Source: Heliocidaris tuberculata (Eukaryota; Echinodermata; Echinoidea; Camarodonta; Echinometridae). From it: a stretch of 64,000 nt of DNA. This document shows, in pieces, positions 26,139 to 37,835 of the stretch. The notes below the pieces were generated by a model. The model worked only from the letters and a program-made list of their open reading frames with translations. It did no database searches and was not told the origin of the DNA. The stretch covers positions 12,651,574 through 12,715,573 of the forward strand of contig CM046836.1 in assembly GCA_025618425.1 (NCBI GenBank). The letters run 5' to 3'. Both the position numbers and the translations under genes were made by a program. The stretch's first letter is position 1, and each line of letters begins with the position of its first letter.

Positions 26139-27733
26139 GCTGTTATTGGTCTCGTTTATCAAGCTCAGACTAATGAAGAAGAAAATTCTCTGATTTTCTA
26201 TGATAGAGAATTAGTATGAAGAGGCTGCAGACTTCCATTTTATGCTATTTGTCGTATGTGTTGCATGTAGTTATGTACCCGATATTCTCACGCTAATCTT
26301 TCAAAATTTCTTATGCAACTCGGTTAGATCTGTCTTAATGTGAAAGAGCATGAAAGTGCATACCTTGTAGACAAATATTTTATATCAATGCTGCAGAGAG
26401 GGAAATGTTATGTACATGTGGAATGAAGAAAAGTTATTTTCCCCTCTTTAAACTCTCTATATCATCTTCCAAATTAATTTTGTGGATTCTAGTCATTTGT
26501 AAGCATACATGTATCTCCAACTTTATTTGTACATGTACAAGCCACATGTATTCCCATGCTGAGAGAGTACTTGTAGTGGAAATAGTTTGTGTGTATAGTA
26601 AGGAGAGTAAAAGCCTCTGGAACACTCCTGGAAAACTCATAAAGAGCGCTGATTAAAAAGAAAAAGAAAAAGGGAATTAAACAATTGGAAGGAATCTTAT
26701 TTCTGCTATAGTGAAACCCCAACTAGCTGCTCCTTCCACTGGGCTTGACCTACACTTACGTTACATTGACAATGTACATGTACCTTGATTTTTTGGTTAT
26801 CTTTAATTGACATGTGGGTATACAAATTTGCACTAGCAAGAACTTATTGGTTCAACGTTATTTATTTTTATCATTGTACCTATAAGTTTATGTGGTGCTT
26901 TCGATGCATTGCTCTGTAATGCATTCTTTTGGGTATTTATGTTAACTAACTTGCCCCAAACCAAACAGGCTTGCCTTAATATTGCTAGGTATGTTAAGTG
27001 GGTCTGCAGAATTCACCGTAATGGTACTTCTGTTTTCTAGGACACATCCTTTATTTTAAAATCCTATTTATAGCTCTGTTGCACTGCTAAAAACCATGGA
27101 AGTTGTGCAACTAGACTAACGCTTGCCTGCATTGGAGCTGATTGGGTCTTTTCTCTGACTTGAAGGCTCACAATACACATGTAGCACAATTTTTATTGAA
27201 CTGTTCATATCACAGATGTATTTGGCTTTGCATTAATAGCGTTTTCATATCCCAACTATAAATAAATGCAATGTCTTCTTAGTCTGCTCATAGTAATAGT
27301 CATCGTAAACTCTGCCATGACCTTTCAATTAATTGTACATGTCTGATGCAACAATGACTAAAAATCAACAGCAATGCAAATCTTGATCATTGTAATACGG
27401 TAATGATTATTTTGTAACTGGATTGTTAATTCAATTTCATGTTAACTTTTTTCATTATTAATGAGATTTTAAGGTTCCTGTTTAAATGAATGTGATTATT
27501 ATTATCAAAGCTGCTCAATTTTATATTATTATCATGGTTATCGATACCTCGGTTGCTCTTGGTAAATTTTATAGTACCGGGATAGAAAAATTTGATAATT
27601 GCTTGCAGTTATTGTTGACTATAAATGTATACCATGACTCTAGTCATTTGCGACTATATTTTATGATTGATACATGATGTGTTATATTTGGGTGATATAT
27701 TTATCTGCCATTGTATATTAGAATTATATGTAA

Positions 27734-27995
27734 GGTAGCTTAGCGAAATGCAGCACGAAAAGACGCGTCCAGAACACAAAATGCACATTCTTGAAAATCA
27801 CAATTTTATTGTATTTAAGGAAGAGACGTATCATTAAACCATAGAGCTGGAAAATATATTGTTAAGCTTGATATTAGAAAAACTCTCATATATGTCAACT
27901 TACAACTTTTAATTCACTACTATTATCATCATTTTCGTCTTTTGCCTACAGTTCCGGACACGTCTTTTCATGCCACCTCGTTTTGCTAAGTTATC
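27734..27995. mobile_element. Short TIR element, class unknown
   Basis: About 40 bp at each end are imperfect inverted repeats: GTAGCTTAGCGAAATG with CACGAAAAGACGCGTCC on the left, and the complement around GGACACGTCTTTTCATG and TTTTGCTAAGTTATC on the right. The interior is AT-rich. Confidence 0.6.
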
Positions 27996-29945
27996 TCACA
28001 GAATAATTATATTAGATTTATTGATCATATCATTGCATTCAAATCTATGGGATATTAGTTCCTACTTAAATTTGCCTTCCATGCTTGCCTTTGTATTTTC
28101 ATATGTTTTGCTCCTCAGAAATGATATATTTTTTTATTCTTGAGATACCAGGGGCCATTTTCTAGGAAATTATTGTTTAAGAAATATTATAGTCTTCATG
28201 CAGGTATTGGTTGGAATCTATCCTTATGCTTATTATCTTGGAAACAGTCAATATATTTTCATTGTATTGAATCATTTAATCTTGAGAATAATCACTTTTG
28301 CTTGGATAAAGGCTTGTCATGTATGCCGCGGCAAACTGCCTTTAGAAAAACGCCATGATTTTGTGTATTGAATGAATGGCAAGTCAGGATGCATGACACA
28401 ACAGAGGTCCTAGAGGTCACTAACCTGTGTGTTATAAGATAGGGGAATGTGGAGCGCAATAGTATGCTTAAAACCCCTTGTGTTTTTTTGGTTTTTTTTA
28501 AGGCAGTTTCTGCGGCATATTTGAACGAGCCTTAATGAATTGAAACTATTACTCTAACTATTACTCTGTTGTGCATCTAAGTCATATATTGGATGATAGG
28601 TTTTAAGTCATCTGCAGTATGTTAAAGATTTTAGCATTATTTTAGAAAGGACCAATCAACACACAAAAAATATTTTGCTCTGTATATTTGGGTGCAAAAA
28701 TATCCCATTCAAATACTACTTCACTACTTCTGTGAAAAAAAAAAAAAAAACATTAGCAAGGGTAAAGGATCAATTTTCCCCCTTATCTTATGCTCTTTAA
28801 ACTTTCAAATGTCCCATAGTTTTTTGAGGTTGGTTTTTTTGTCTGATAACAAAACATGCAAATCATTTTTTGGGGTGATTGCTCCTGTTGAAAAGATGCA
28901 AATGAATCTCATATTTGATGGTCGAGATGGTTAAACGAAAAGTTTGATTTCTACATCTATAAGAAACATGTAGCAACTTGGTTATTCTGGATGTATATTA
29001 GTTGGAGGAGCGCTTCGGTGTCTTTCAGGATATGAATTTGCATAAATAAAAGTATGAATAGCTATTGCAAATTATGTTGGAAATGGCCTTATTTGTTGGT
29101 GTGTTGGAAGAAAATAAACCACTTTCTGAGCCAAATTATTTGGCTTTGAATAAATTTGATACATGTACTGATTTCACAAAAGAGAAGAGTCAAAGATGCC
29201 ATAGTGAGATGTAATACTGAGACAGCCACAAAATATGTCCACAAATGACAATTAGCACTGATCATAATTTATTCTTATCAAAATATACACAAAATTCAAA
29301 ATGAGACAGTAAGAGAAATAAACACATTTCATATTCATATAGTGCATTACATGAAAGCATTCATGCACTTACTATGTTATTTTGACACCTGGTCAATGGA
29401 TGTCAAGACCACAAAAAAGTGCACAATCTCAAACAACCAAAATGGCCAATATTCATAAGAAGATATAACCTAATCCATGCAGGTTTAAATCTTGATAAAG
29501 CTTAAAGTTTCGACTTCTTCATCCTTTAACAATTGCTGTAGTTCAGTAACTAAATGAACCAACATTTATGAAATTAGGAAATTAAAATTTCTAAATGATA
29601 GAAAATTAAATACAAATAATAATATAAAAAACCACAGAATAACTGGAATCTACAAAAAAAAAAAAAAAAAATGATAAAAAAACCACAGAATAATTGGAAT
29701 CCACATGTGTAAGGAAGAAAAAAGTTGACACTTGGCACTCCATAACTTAAACAGAGTTTAATTAGCCTTTATCAATAGCAGTCTATGATGCTAAATCCAC
29801 AGCTGACGGGATACAAATAAGGAGTAAACCTGTTACTTATCCTTGAACACATGGAAATAACTTAATAAAATCACTAAACTTTCAATAGGCCCTATATGGG
29901 ATCGAGATGCAGTACACTCCATATATTTAAGATTAAAAGAACCAC

Positions 29946-29996
<51 letters not shown>

Positions 29997-30769
29997 TCAT
30001 GTACACATATCCATACTGATTTTCACATTTGTACTTATTAGTGCTTGGTCCTATCTATTAACAACTGATTTGTATCCAATAGACGGAATTAATCTGGAGG
30101 GATAAGGGTATAGTACATAATGTCATACAGCCAGCATTTTGAATGAAGGCAGATATTCCTGCTTTGAATTAATCAACTCAGTGATGTGTGTTACTACATG
30201 TAAACATATAAACTTGCTAAAATTCCAGATTCTATCTGATAAGATATCCGTCTGTTTTATATCTTGACTGATATGTAAATCACAATATCCATATTTCACA
30301 ATGCATTACAGCTATTACTTATACCTAGCACTACTACTGTACATGTATTTATTGCACAAAATTTCCTTGCATGAGAAATGATCACTTTGCATTTAATACT
30401 CACAATAATGAAAATTATGTATAGTTTTGGCAGCAACAAGAAAATTGGCATGAAACGGGTTCAATATAGTTTCATACTGTTCTCCTTGTACCAAAAGATA
30501 CGCGTGTGAGTCCGCGAGATTCGTTGGTCTTCCATCCATGATTTTCATTGAATTTTAGTGTAAATATCTGAAAGAACACCAAATCATGCTTTTGCCGATA
30601 CACTGCCCTACACTCCTCGGACCCTTCTACAATCCCCGCACTTCGTTTGGATATACATGTAGTGTGTGTGTGTGTGTGTCTTATACACACAGGACGTACA
30701 CGTGTGTAGTGCTGTTGGAATTTACGTCCCTGGCCTGGTATCTTAAAATTGGTTTTTGCCTCTCATTCA

Positions 30770-31185
30770 TTAACCCTTTCAGGACAGGAATTATTCAAGG
30801 GCTAAATTGATCACATTTTGTTCTTCAAATTGGCAACAATAATATTTTTCTTTTTAGTGCTAGATGGTTCTAATAGGTGTAATGTCTTTTAGAACAATAA
30901 ACATGGTTAGTGATTTTATCGATACGTTAAAAAAATTGCCAATTTTGATGAAAAATAATGATTTTAAATCTCTCAATGTGTTGCCAATTTAAGGATTTTG
31001 AAGCTTATTCTCCTTTTTAAAATTCCTGACATCAAACGCAATATGGTCATGTGACAAAAATAGACATAGCATGTGCAGAAATTTTTGCTCTTTCTACTCA
31101 TACATCTGGTATATTTTTTAGAGCTCTGAATCAAAACTTATTAAGCCAAACCACAAAATGTGGTCAAATGTCTTGAAAGGGTTAA
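30770..31185 (+). mobile_element. TTAA-flanked element family H, intact copy
   Basis: 416 bp with ends TTAACCCTTTCAGGACAG and CTTGAAAGGGTTAA. A second, inverted copy at 45258-46732 shares CACATTTTGTTCTTCAAATTGG-type internal sequence (in the complement) but carries a 1.1-kb insert. Non-coding. Confidence 0.8.
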
Positions 31186-32585
31186 AAAAAAAAAAATTCC
31201 ACTTGGGGATGAAAAAAACTTCACAGCAGTATGGCTAGTATTTTGGTATTTATCGTCTAAAATCGAAGAAATCTGACGAAATTTTTTGGATGGCTTACCA
31301 AAACTATACAGGACCTTTAACATATTTTGGCAACATAACCATGAGTGTATACAAATTACTGGTGATATGGAAAAAGTATGATTACTACTGCATGTATTTA
31401 CCAATCCACCATGACTCAAGAATGAACAATAATTCTAAAAAGAAGAAAATACCTACCAAGTAAATGACATTGCACTAACATGATGCTAAATGAAATATCT
31501 ATCAAAACTGTCTGAAAACTAGAAGAAGAACAATGAACAAATGACATTTCCATAATCTCTTATATCTTTAGCAATCAATATTTCTATAATAAAAGAATTA
31601 AAGAATACATGTTAAACATAAAGGTTTCCCATTTCAACAGTCATAAATATCCTCCCCTAGTGCATGCATAGTCACTTTGCTTGCATCTGGTTCGAAAGAC
31701 CATAACTTCAATGACGAACTATTTCAGATTCTCAACTGTTGCATAAAACAAATGATGCCTGTTGATTGGCAAACAGAAAAATCATCCATGTACATGTTCA
31801 ACATCAAGGTTTTCTACTGTGGTAGTGAAATAAATAGAAAATTAAAAATGCATCAATAGGCCTACCCATTTTTGCCTGAAGAGTGTTGGAAAGATTGAAT
31901 GCAATAACAGGAGGAGAACATTTACACATTTTCTTGTTCAAATTCATTATTCCTCTCAAAAGATACGAGAACCCAGAAACAATGTCTTGTATAATGAATG
32001 AGAATCAAATTAAAAAGAGAATTTAAAAAAAAAAGTTTTAACATTCCTTTAATTAAACATGTACATGTGAAAGATATCATCGTCAATTACAGAGCATTTC
32101 CATATGTCCCAGACAGGAAAATTTGGAGAAAGTGACATTTTGGAGTTTAAATTGTGATTTGAACCAAGGACTTTAAAAGAAATTGATTGAATTAGAGTTT
32201 TCACTCCATTGTACACTGTATTATCGCCTACAGTGAGTTTGGTTGTTTTCATGTATGGGAAAAACATGTGATTTCTTGATGCATGGGCCGGAGATCAAGA
32301 GTAGTGGAGCGCCATAGGAGGTCTGCGTGTGCCAGCCAGCGTGGACTCGTACGGAACATGAGAAGTTTGTGAATTGAACAGGAGGGATGTGGCCATGAAT
32401 GTGACTGGGAGGTTAGCAGCAGAGAGTTCCTAAACTTCAGAAATGTTCAAATTTTGACATCCTTGCAGTTACAGGATTAATAAATGACCCATGCCATTTT
32501 TTTTTATGGTAGTCTGTTGGGTTAAATAAAAATGGCTTGTTCACCTACCCTGACAAGATGCTGGACCAGCTAAGTAATGTTAAGA

Positions 32586-33226
32586 CAGTGGAACTTCGTT
32601 ATAAAGAACACTGTTATATAACGAGGTCATTTTCTTGGTCCTAATCGTTTGTATTTCATTGCTTTTTAGCCCTGATAAAACAAGGTTTCAATATAACCAG
32701 GAAATTTCACTGGTCCTAAGGGGTTTGTTATAATTACATGTAGGTTCCACTTTAGTCCAATAAAAAAAAAGTGAACTGGAACAGAAAACCACAGTGATCT
32801 GGAAAGGATTTATTTTAAGGTTTTCTACATTTATTCTATTTGTTGTTCTTATTGTGGAAACTCACTGTAACAAGGACTGTGGGACCATGAAAATTACCTT
32901 GTTATATTAGGAATCTCCTTACTGTATAAGCTGTTTTTTTCGCGTACAGATATTTTCGCGATTTTGGACTAGGTAGGGAAATTCGCGAGGGTTTAATTTC
33001 GCGATTTTTGTGATGTTTTTGTTACTATAAATAGCCATATATTGAAGTGGAAATTTTCGCGAGGACCAACTCGCGAAAATCGCGAAAATAAAACCACCGC
33101 GAAAATAACCACTTATACAGTATATCAGGGTAAAAAACCAAAAGAACATAAAGACCTGGGACCAGCAAAATTACCTAGTATCGGGAATCTCATTATATCG
33201 GAGCTCTTTATAACGAGTTTCCACTG
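32586..33226. mobile_element. Pogo/Tigger-like non-autonomous element
   Basis: Inverted termini CAGTGGAACTTCGTTATAA and TTATAACGAGTTTCCACTG, the latter followed by TA. CAGTGGAA...GTTATAACGA termini are typical of pogo/Tigger elements. Internal ATATAACGAGGTCATTTTC and related words recur. A TTTCGCG element is nested at 32922-33120. Confidence 0.7.
32922..33120. mobile_element. CTGTA-ended TTTCGCG element nested in a pogo-like element
   Basis: Ends CTGTATAAGCTG and CCACTTATACAG, flanked by TA on both sides. The interior contains repeated TTTTCGCG and CGCGAAAA words. It sits inside the pogo-like element 32586-33226. Confidence 0.75.
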
Positions 33227-33730
33227 TATATTACTTTAGAGAAAACCCAACCATGCCGCCAAAACCGATCGAATTGAAATGACCTGTTCGGAAAAGCACA
33301 AGAAAGAATGTATTTCTTGCTACCAAGTCCAGCGACCAAGAACTGAAAATCAAAACAAATGTTCACTGGAGAACGTAGCTTTGGAAAACCAATCCACAGC
33401 ATTATGAGGAACTAAAAGAGTACTATGAAAAGGAAAGTGCAATTTTCTTTCATACCAATTGCAATAAAAACTATTATGTCATTATGTAAACAAAATCAAT
33501 TGTTTGCAAATAACCAATCAAAATGTTGTGAATTCTGCATACTTTGCTTTTTTACATGAATAAATTTCACCATATATTGATGATTCTATAGAAGCATGTT
33601 GGGGGAACTTGATTTTTTGTTGAGTATATTGTCGTCTCCAAAAATTCACAAGTTTGTATCGCAATTCACAATCTGAAATAGTTACATGCCATCTATATCA
33701 TGCATTCCTATGCTGTAACTTGTTTGTATA

Positions 33731-34670
33731 CAGCCCTGGAAAAAATTATTAGACCAGCTCCATTTAGGGGTATATGAGTAGTGGTAAGTCCATTGTCTAT
33801 GGAAGTAGGAAAATGATTATCAACAGCTAATACATGATTAATGTACTACTAACTAGAACAATTACCCCTATGACTTTTTACCCCAGGACAGTTACCACTG
33901 GGATGACTACAGCCAGGGTAAATTTCCCCAGACAATTACAACACCCCTTTTTTCCCATGAGAAAGAGTTTTTGGAGCACCTAATAGACTATAATTGTCTG
34001 AAAGGATGAATTTCAAGTGTTACTACTCTTTGTCTGAGCACCATGGCATTCTCATTATTCTACTGAGACCAGTGCGTGTGACATAAAAATTAAAGGTATT
34101 GGAAAATCAATTTTATGAAACAAAAAAAAATTCTTGCAGCATGAATGAGCTGCTGTGAGGGGGAAACACCTTGTTGACAGAATGCCACAAGGCATGGCTG
34201 CTATTATCAAATGTAGCCATTTTTCACCAAGAACTGAACAAACTGCCTCCAGAGGAGTGGACATGGCTTTACGAGAAAATCAAGCATACCCCCTGGACAA
34301 TTATCCCCAGACCACTTCTGTCAGGACATTTTTCCCAAACCCCTACCCCTGGAGAATATCCCTGAGGACAGTTAGCATCTAGGATATTTACACTCTGTTA
34401 GTTGTTTTGAACTATCAATCCGTTGGGACGCCCCTTAGAATTAAATGTCCTTCAGCGAAAATTGCCCGGTGTTAATTGTCCTAGGGGCAGTCCTGGCAGT
34501 AATTGTCCGAGGGATTAGTTATTACACAAGCTAATTGTTTTGTGGAGTATTCATCCACTCATTATGAGTTAGCTAGTAGAAATCATTCTGAAAATTCAAT
34601 TACTGATATAGCCAACACTTGCCATATAGGCCTTTATAAGGAGCTGGTCTAATAATTTTTTCCAGGGCTG
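33731..34670. mobile_element. Tc1/mariner-like non-autonomous element
   Basis: Inverted termini of about 30 bp, CAGCCCTGGAAAAAATTA on the left and TAATTTTTTCCAGGGCTG on the right, flanked by TA (33729-33730 and 34671-34672). The interior carries many variants of a GGACAATTACCCC phrase on both strands. Frames are short, with no recognisable transposase. Confidence 0.8.
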
Positions 34671-34803
34671 TATATTGTTGATCAAGACATCTGCAGTAGT
34701 AATGAAAATATATCAATATGTGTTTTCCTTTATCAGGATAAATCATAGATGATCTTTTATTCATGTTCTGAATTATTTTGTTTCTTCTCTTTAATTTTTG
34801 CAG

Positions 34804-34920
34804 ACGGATCAAGTGTACAAGAGTGTTGGCAGCCAGATTGGGGAGGCAATGAAAGGGCAGCAATTCTATGATAAAGTGAGACATATGGGCCTGTCGAAAT
34901 TGATCTCAAAGAAAGAATAG
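34804..34920 (+). CDS. Orphan terminal exon of an unidentified gene (partial)
   Basis: A strong acceptor (pyrimidine tract then TTTTTGCAG ending at 34803) is followed by 38 sense codons in phase 0 and TAG at 34918-34920. Composition is much more coding-like than the surrounding AT-rich DNA. The peptide starts TDQVYKSVGSQIGEAMKG, contains QQFYDKVRHMGLSKL and ends ISKKE; it is hydrophilic and basic at its end. I do not recognise the family. No upstream exon could be identified in the preceding 10 kb, so it could be the last exon of a gene with short upstream exons, an alternative 3' exon, or a relic. It follows a Tc1-like element by about 130 bp and lies on the strand opposite to OGFOD3. Confidence 0.5.
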   Translation, partial: TDQVYKSVGSQIGEAMKGQQFYDKVRHMGLSKLISKKE

Positions 34921-37835
34921 TTTTAAGAAATATTCTAGGGTTATCACACTTTTGTATGAATTGGTTCAATAACCAATGAAATTGTATTTGATCACTGCCA
35001 TGATATTGGGACTTTTTTTGAAACTTTTTTTTTCTGGATTGGGTTCAAATAACTTGAGATATTATAGCTTCACATTAACATCTCTTTTGTTTTACGTTAA
35101 ATGTGAAAACTTTACAACTCAAGAAGCTGGATCTCGTGTTCGAAAAAAAAAACTTTTCTCATAACCCTTGTCAAAATTTTGACCATAGACTTCAAGTATA
35201 TAATTTTAAAATGTCTGTATCCTCATTAAAACAAGTTTGCTATTACTAAACATGGCCTTCTATACTGGACAATAAATTGACCCCCAAAATAAAGGATATA
35301 GATTAATGTCTAGTTGACATGATGCAGCGTGTATATGGAGCGGAGAAAACCTAGCACTTACAATGTTAAGGGAAACTGTCACTGCCATAGACATGCACTG
35401 ACTTTGATTACAGGCGCACATATATCTCAGACCAGCACAAACAAACCTTTCCGATGACAAAAATTCTTCAGCTAGTTGCATAAATGATGTCTTAGACTTA
35501 ATGAAAATCGTAAGAACACAGTAGAAAAGAATCAAGAATTCATCAAGAAAGAGCTGTGTGTGAGTGTGTATGCATGAAAGAAGTTTTTCACACTGATCAT
35601 AAGAAGCTTATAAGCATGTTCTCCAAGCCATCTCACAGGTTACGCTCTAAGACTCCATAATTGAGAATGCACTTCCTGCACTATGTTCTATTATGTATTT
35701 TTATTGTGAGGAGATGTTACTTTTGTTTATAAACTACTGCTCAGTATCATAGACATGTCATATCTTGAAGCACCTTCATCTGTGGAGTGGCAACGTAATC
35801 AAACAAAACTTGCTGATCTAGACGCAAGTAGGGGACACTTACATTTCTTTTGTGCCTGTCATCTATGGCCATACTGAATACAATACAGTGCTATACATGT
35901 ACCTCACCGAAGGACATTGACAAGCAATCTCAAGAAAAGGTACACCCTACACACAAGAAATAAACTTGTGAGTAACTCCAGTGGTCTAAGAGCATGAAAG
36001 GAAGATTCCTGAACATGTATTGGATACTATACTTGAATAAGATTCATCACTGGCATGACTTATTCCATCATCATCATGAAGTGGAAAGAAGCAAGCATTC
36101 ACAATGTTCTGAGGGAATGGTAACAGCCATTGACATGCACAGTCGTCAACATGAAGTATCGTGTATATGACGTTGGGAGAAGCATTTACAAATTATATGG
36201 AAATGGTCACAGCAATAGACATGCAATTTTGCTGATTAATTCACAAAGTATCAAGAGCTAAAGCAATCTTGTGGTGCTTTCTCTGCTAAAGAGGTCACAA
36301 AGTGATTTGGGGGTCACAAGCAGTCCCACTGTCCAAACCACATTGAAGTCTGTTTACAAGGTCACAATAGGCATGTCTGTGGACAGCGGTGTAAATGAAT
36401 CATCTTATCTCTCAGAACCAATTCCAAATAGAGGAAGAACTACATGCAGTTCCATCAACATCTGCAGTAGCCTGTTCAGGTCTATCGGCTGGATGTAGCA
36501 GGGATGACAAATACCTGGGGGACTACAACATCTTGCTAGAATCATGTAGTTCGGAGACTTCAGATGAAGAATTAAATTGGCAATTTCACTCAAGTTTGGA
36601 TCATGGGTAAACAAATTCTTGTAACGAAGCCTGAGTGCATCAAAATAATACACACGATTGGTCAGGGCACTAAGAGAAAAGGTGTCTGTCATGAGGCAAA
36701 TGAAAGGAGGAAAGCAGGAAAACCAAGCAAGTGGCAATTTACCCCCAAAGAAGATTTACAGGACAAAGAAATACACTCGGGTACATGTACATGTAGGGAG
36801 CAATTTTACTATGTAGGGAGCAATTTTACTATGTAGGGAGCAATTTTACTATGTAGGAGCAATTTTTACTATGTAGGGAAATTGAGGAATGCTTGAAAAA
36901 CCACAGCTCATCACTATGGAAATCATTTAATTGTCATTTGGTAGGACATTCACAAAATTTGTCTTTATCTACCTAGGTACTAATAATTCAAGTCACAATA
37001 GCTGGGAAAAGAATTCCAAGGAACATATGAAACTTTTTATACTGTTGGAGAGTTTCTCTGATCAGCATATCGATATCTAGAGGAAGAAAGAGAAACTTTG
37101 GTAATGACTTATAATAAATGCCCAACATACATGTAAATCAAATAGTCTAGATCATTTCATTTTGCCATTGTACCATACAGATGCTCTTAAGACCGACTAT
37201 GCATGCGCAAGTTGGTGATACATATCAAAGGCACTATGGAGTGAGACAACAGAGTGATGAATGAAGTGAATGTTATATTATACACGTACAGTACTTCATA
37301 AGCAAATCACTTATAAAACAGAAAAAGAGTTGTAGAAAATAAAATATTTGTAGTAGGTAAATTTGCATGGTTCCATCGTTTTGATCATCCCACAAAAGAA
37401 AAATATATCAATTATACTGCACAACAGTGGACATTATTAGTCTGTTTACTTTGCATATGAACCAATTCTAAGGATATTGCATTCTACCCCTCAGAAAATA
37501 GTGGTGAGTCCAGTAATACATCAAATGTTAAACCTGTGCATATTCATGTGTAAACATCATTAAAAACACTGACATATGCACAAAGATACATAAAAATATT
37601 GGTATGCTCAGGGGTTAAGTTTCATATTCACAACTGAATTTAGAAATGTAACCAGAAAAGTAAATGAAAGAGATATAATGATTTGAAATAATGCCTCCAG
37701 CACCACTTTCTGTGGGCGGGGGCATAATAAAAGCGTATGGGAAAGGCACCTGACTGCTGTTCTCCATTGAATCATGATTTATTGCTGGCTTTGAGGCGAA
37801 GTGTCACATGTAAAGTCACATGACTCCTCAGGTGA
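34921..37835. other. Between orphan exon and OGFOD3 stop; OGFOD3 3' UTR likely included
   Basis: No exon was recognised. A TTTATT at 37778-37783 is an AATAAA signal on the minus strand about 55 bp after the OGFOD3 stop codon. A segment of about 38 bp, like AATGTTCTGAGGGAATGG followed by CCATTGACATGCAC, appears in variants near 35360, 36102 and 36195. A 20-bp tandem repeat is at 36791-36879. Confidence 0.5.
36791..36879. repeat. 20-bp tandem repeat, about 4.5 copies
   Basis: The unit ATGTAGGGAGCAATTTTACT is repeated exactly at 36791, 36811 and 36831, then with single-base indels to 36879. A small minisatellite. Confidence 0.95.

Larger units (their letters stand above)
25401..34803. other. 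Gene-poor interval
   Basis: No confident multi-exon gene was found. Recognisable contents are a degraded hAT-like element (25938-26138), a TIR element (27734-27995), a TTAA element (30770-31185), pogo-like and Tc1-like elements (32586-33226, 33731-34670), a CT run (29949-29994) and a GT run (30662-30680). A GC-richer block at 32280-32430 is open in more than one frame on both strands but matches nothing I know. Part of this interval could be intron of whatever gene owns the exon at 34804. Confidence 0.55.

Noticed and set aside
32280..32430. GC-richer block open in several frames
   Set aside because: Open on both strands without consistent splice sites or a recognisable peptide; could be repeat-derived.
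33241..33500. Exon-like frames MTCSEKHKKECISCYQ and HYEELKEYYEKE after an acceptor-like CCACAG
   Set aside because: Overlapping frames, no good donor and no recognisable family; composition no better than the surroundings.
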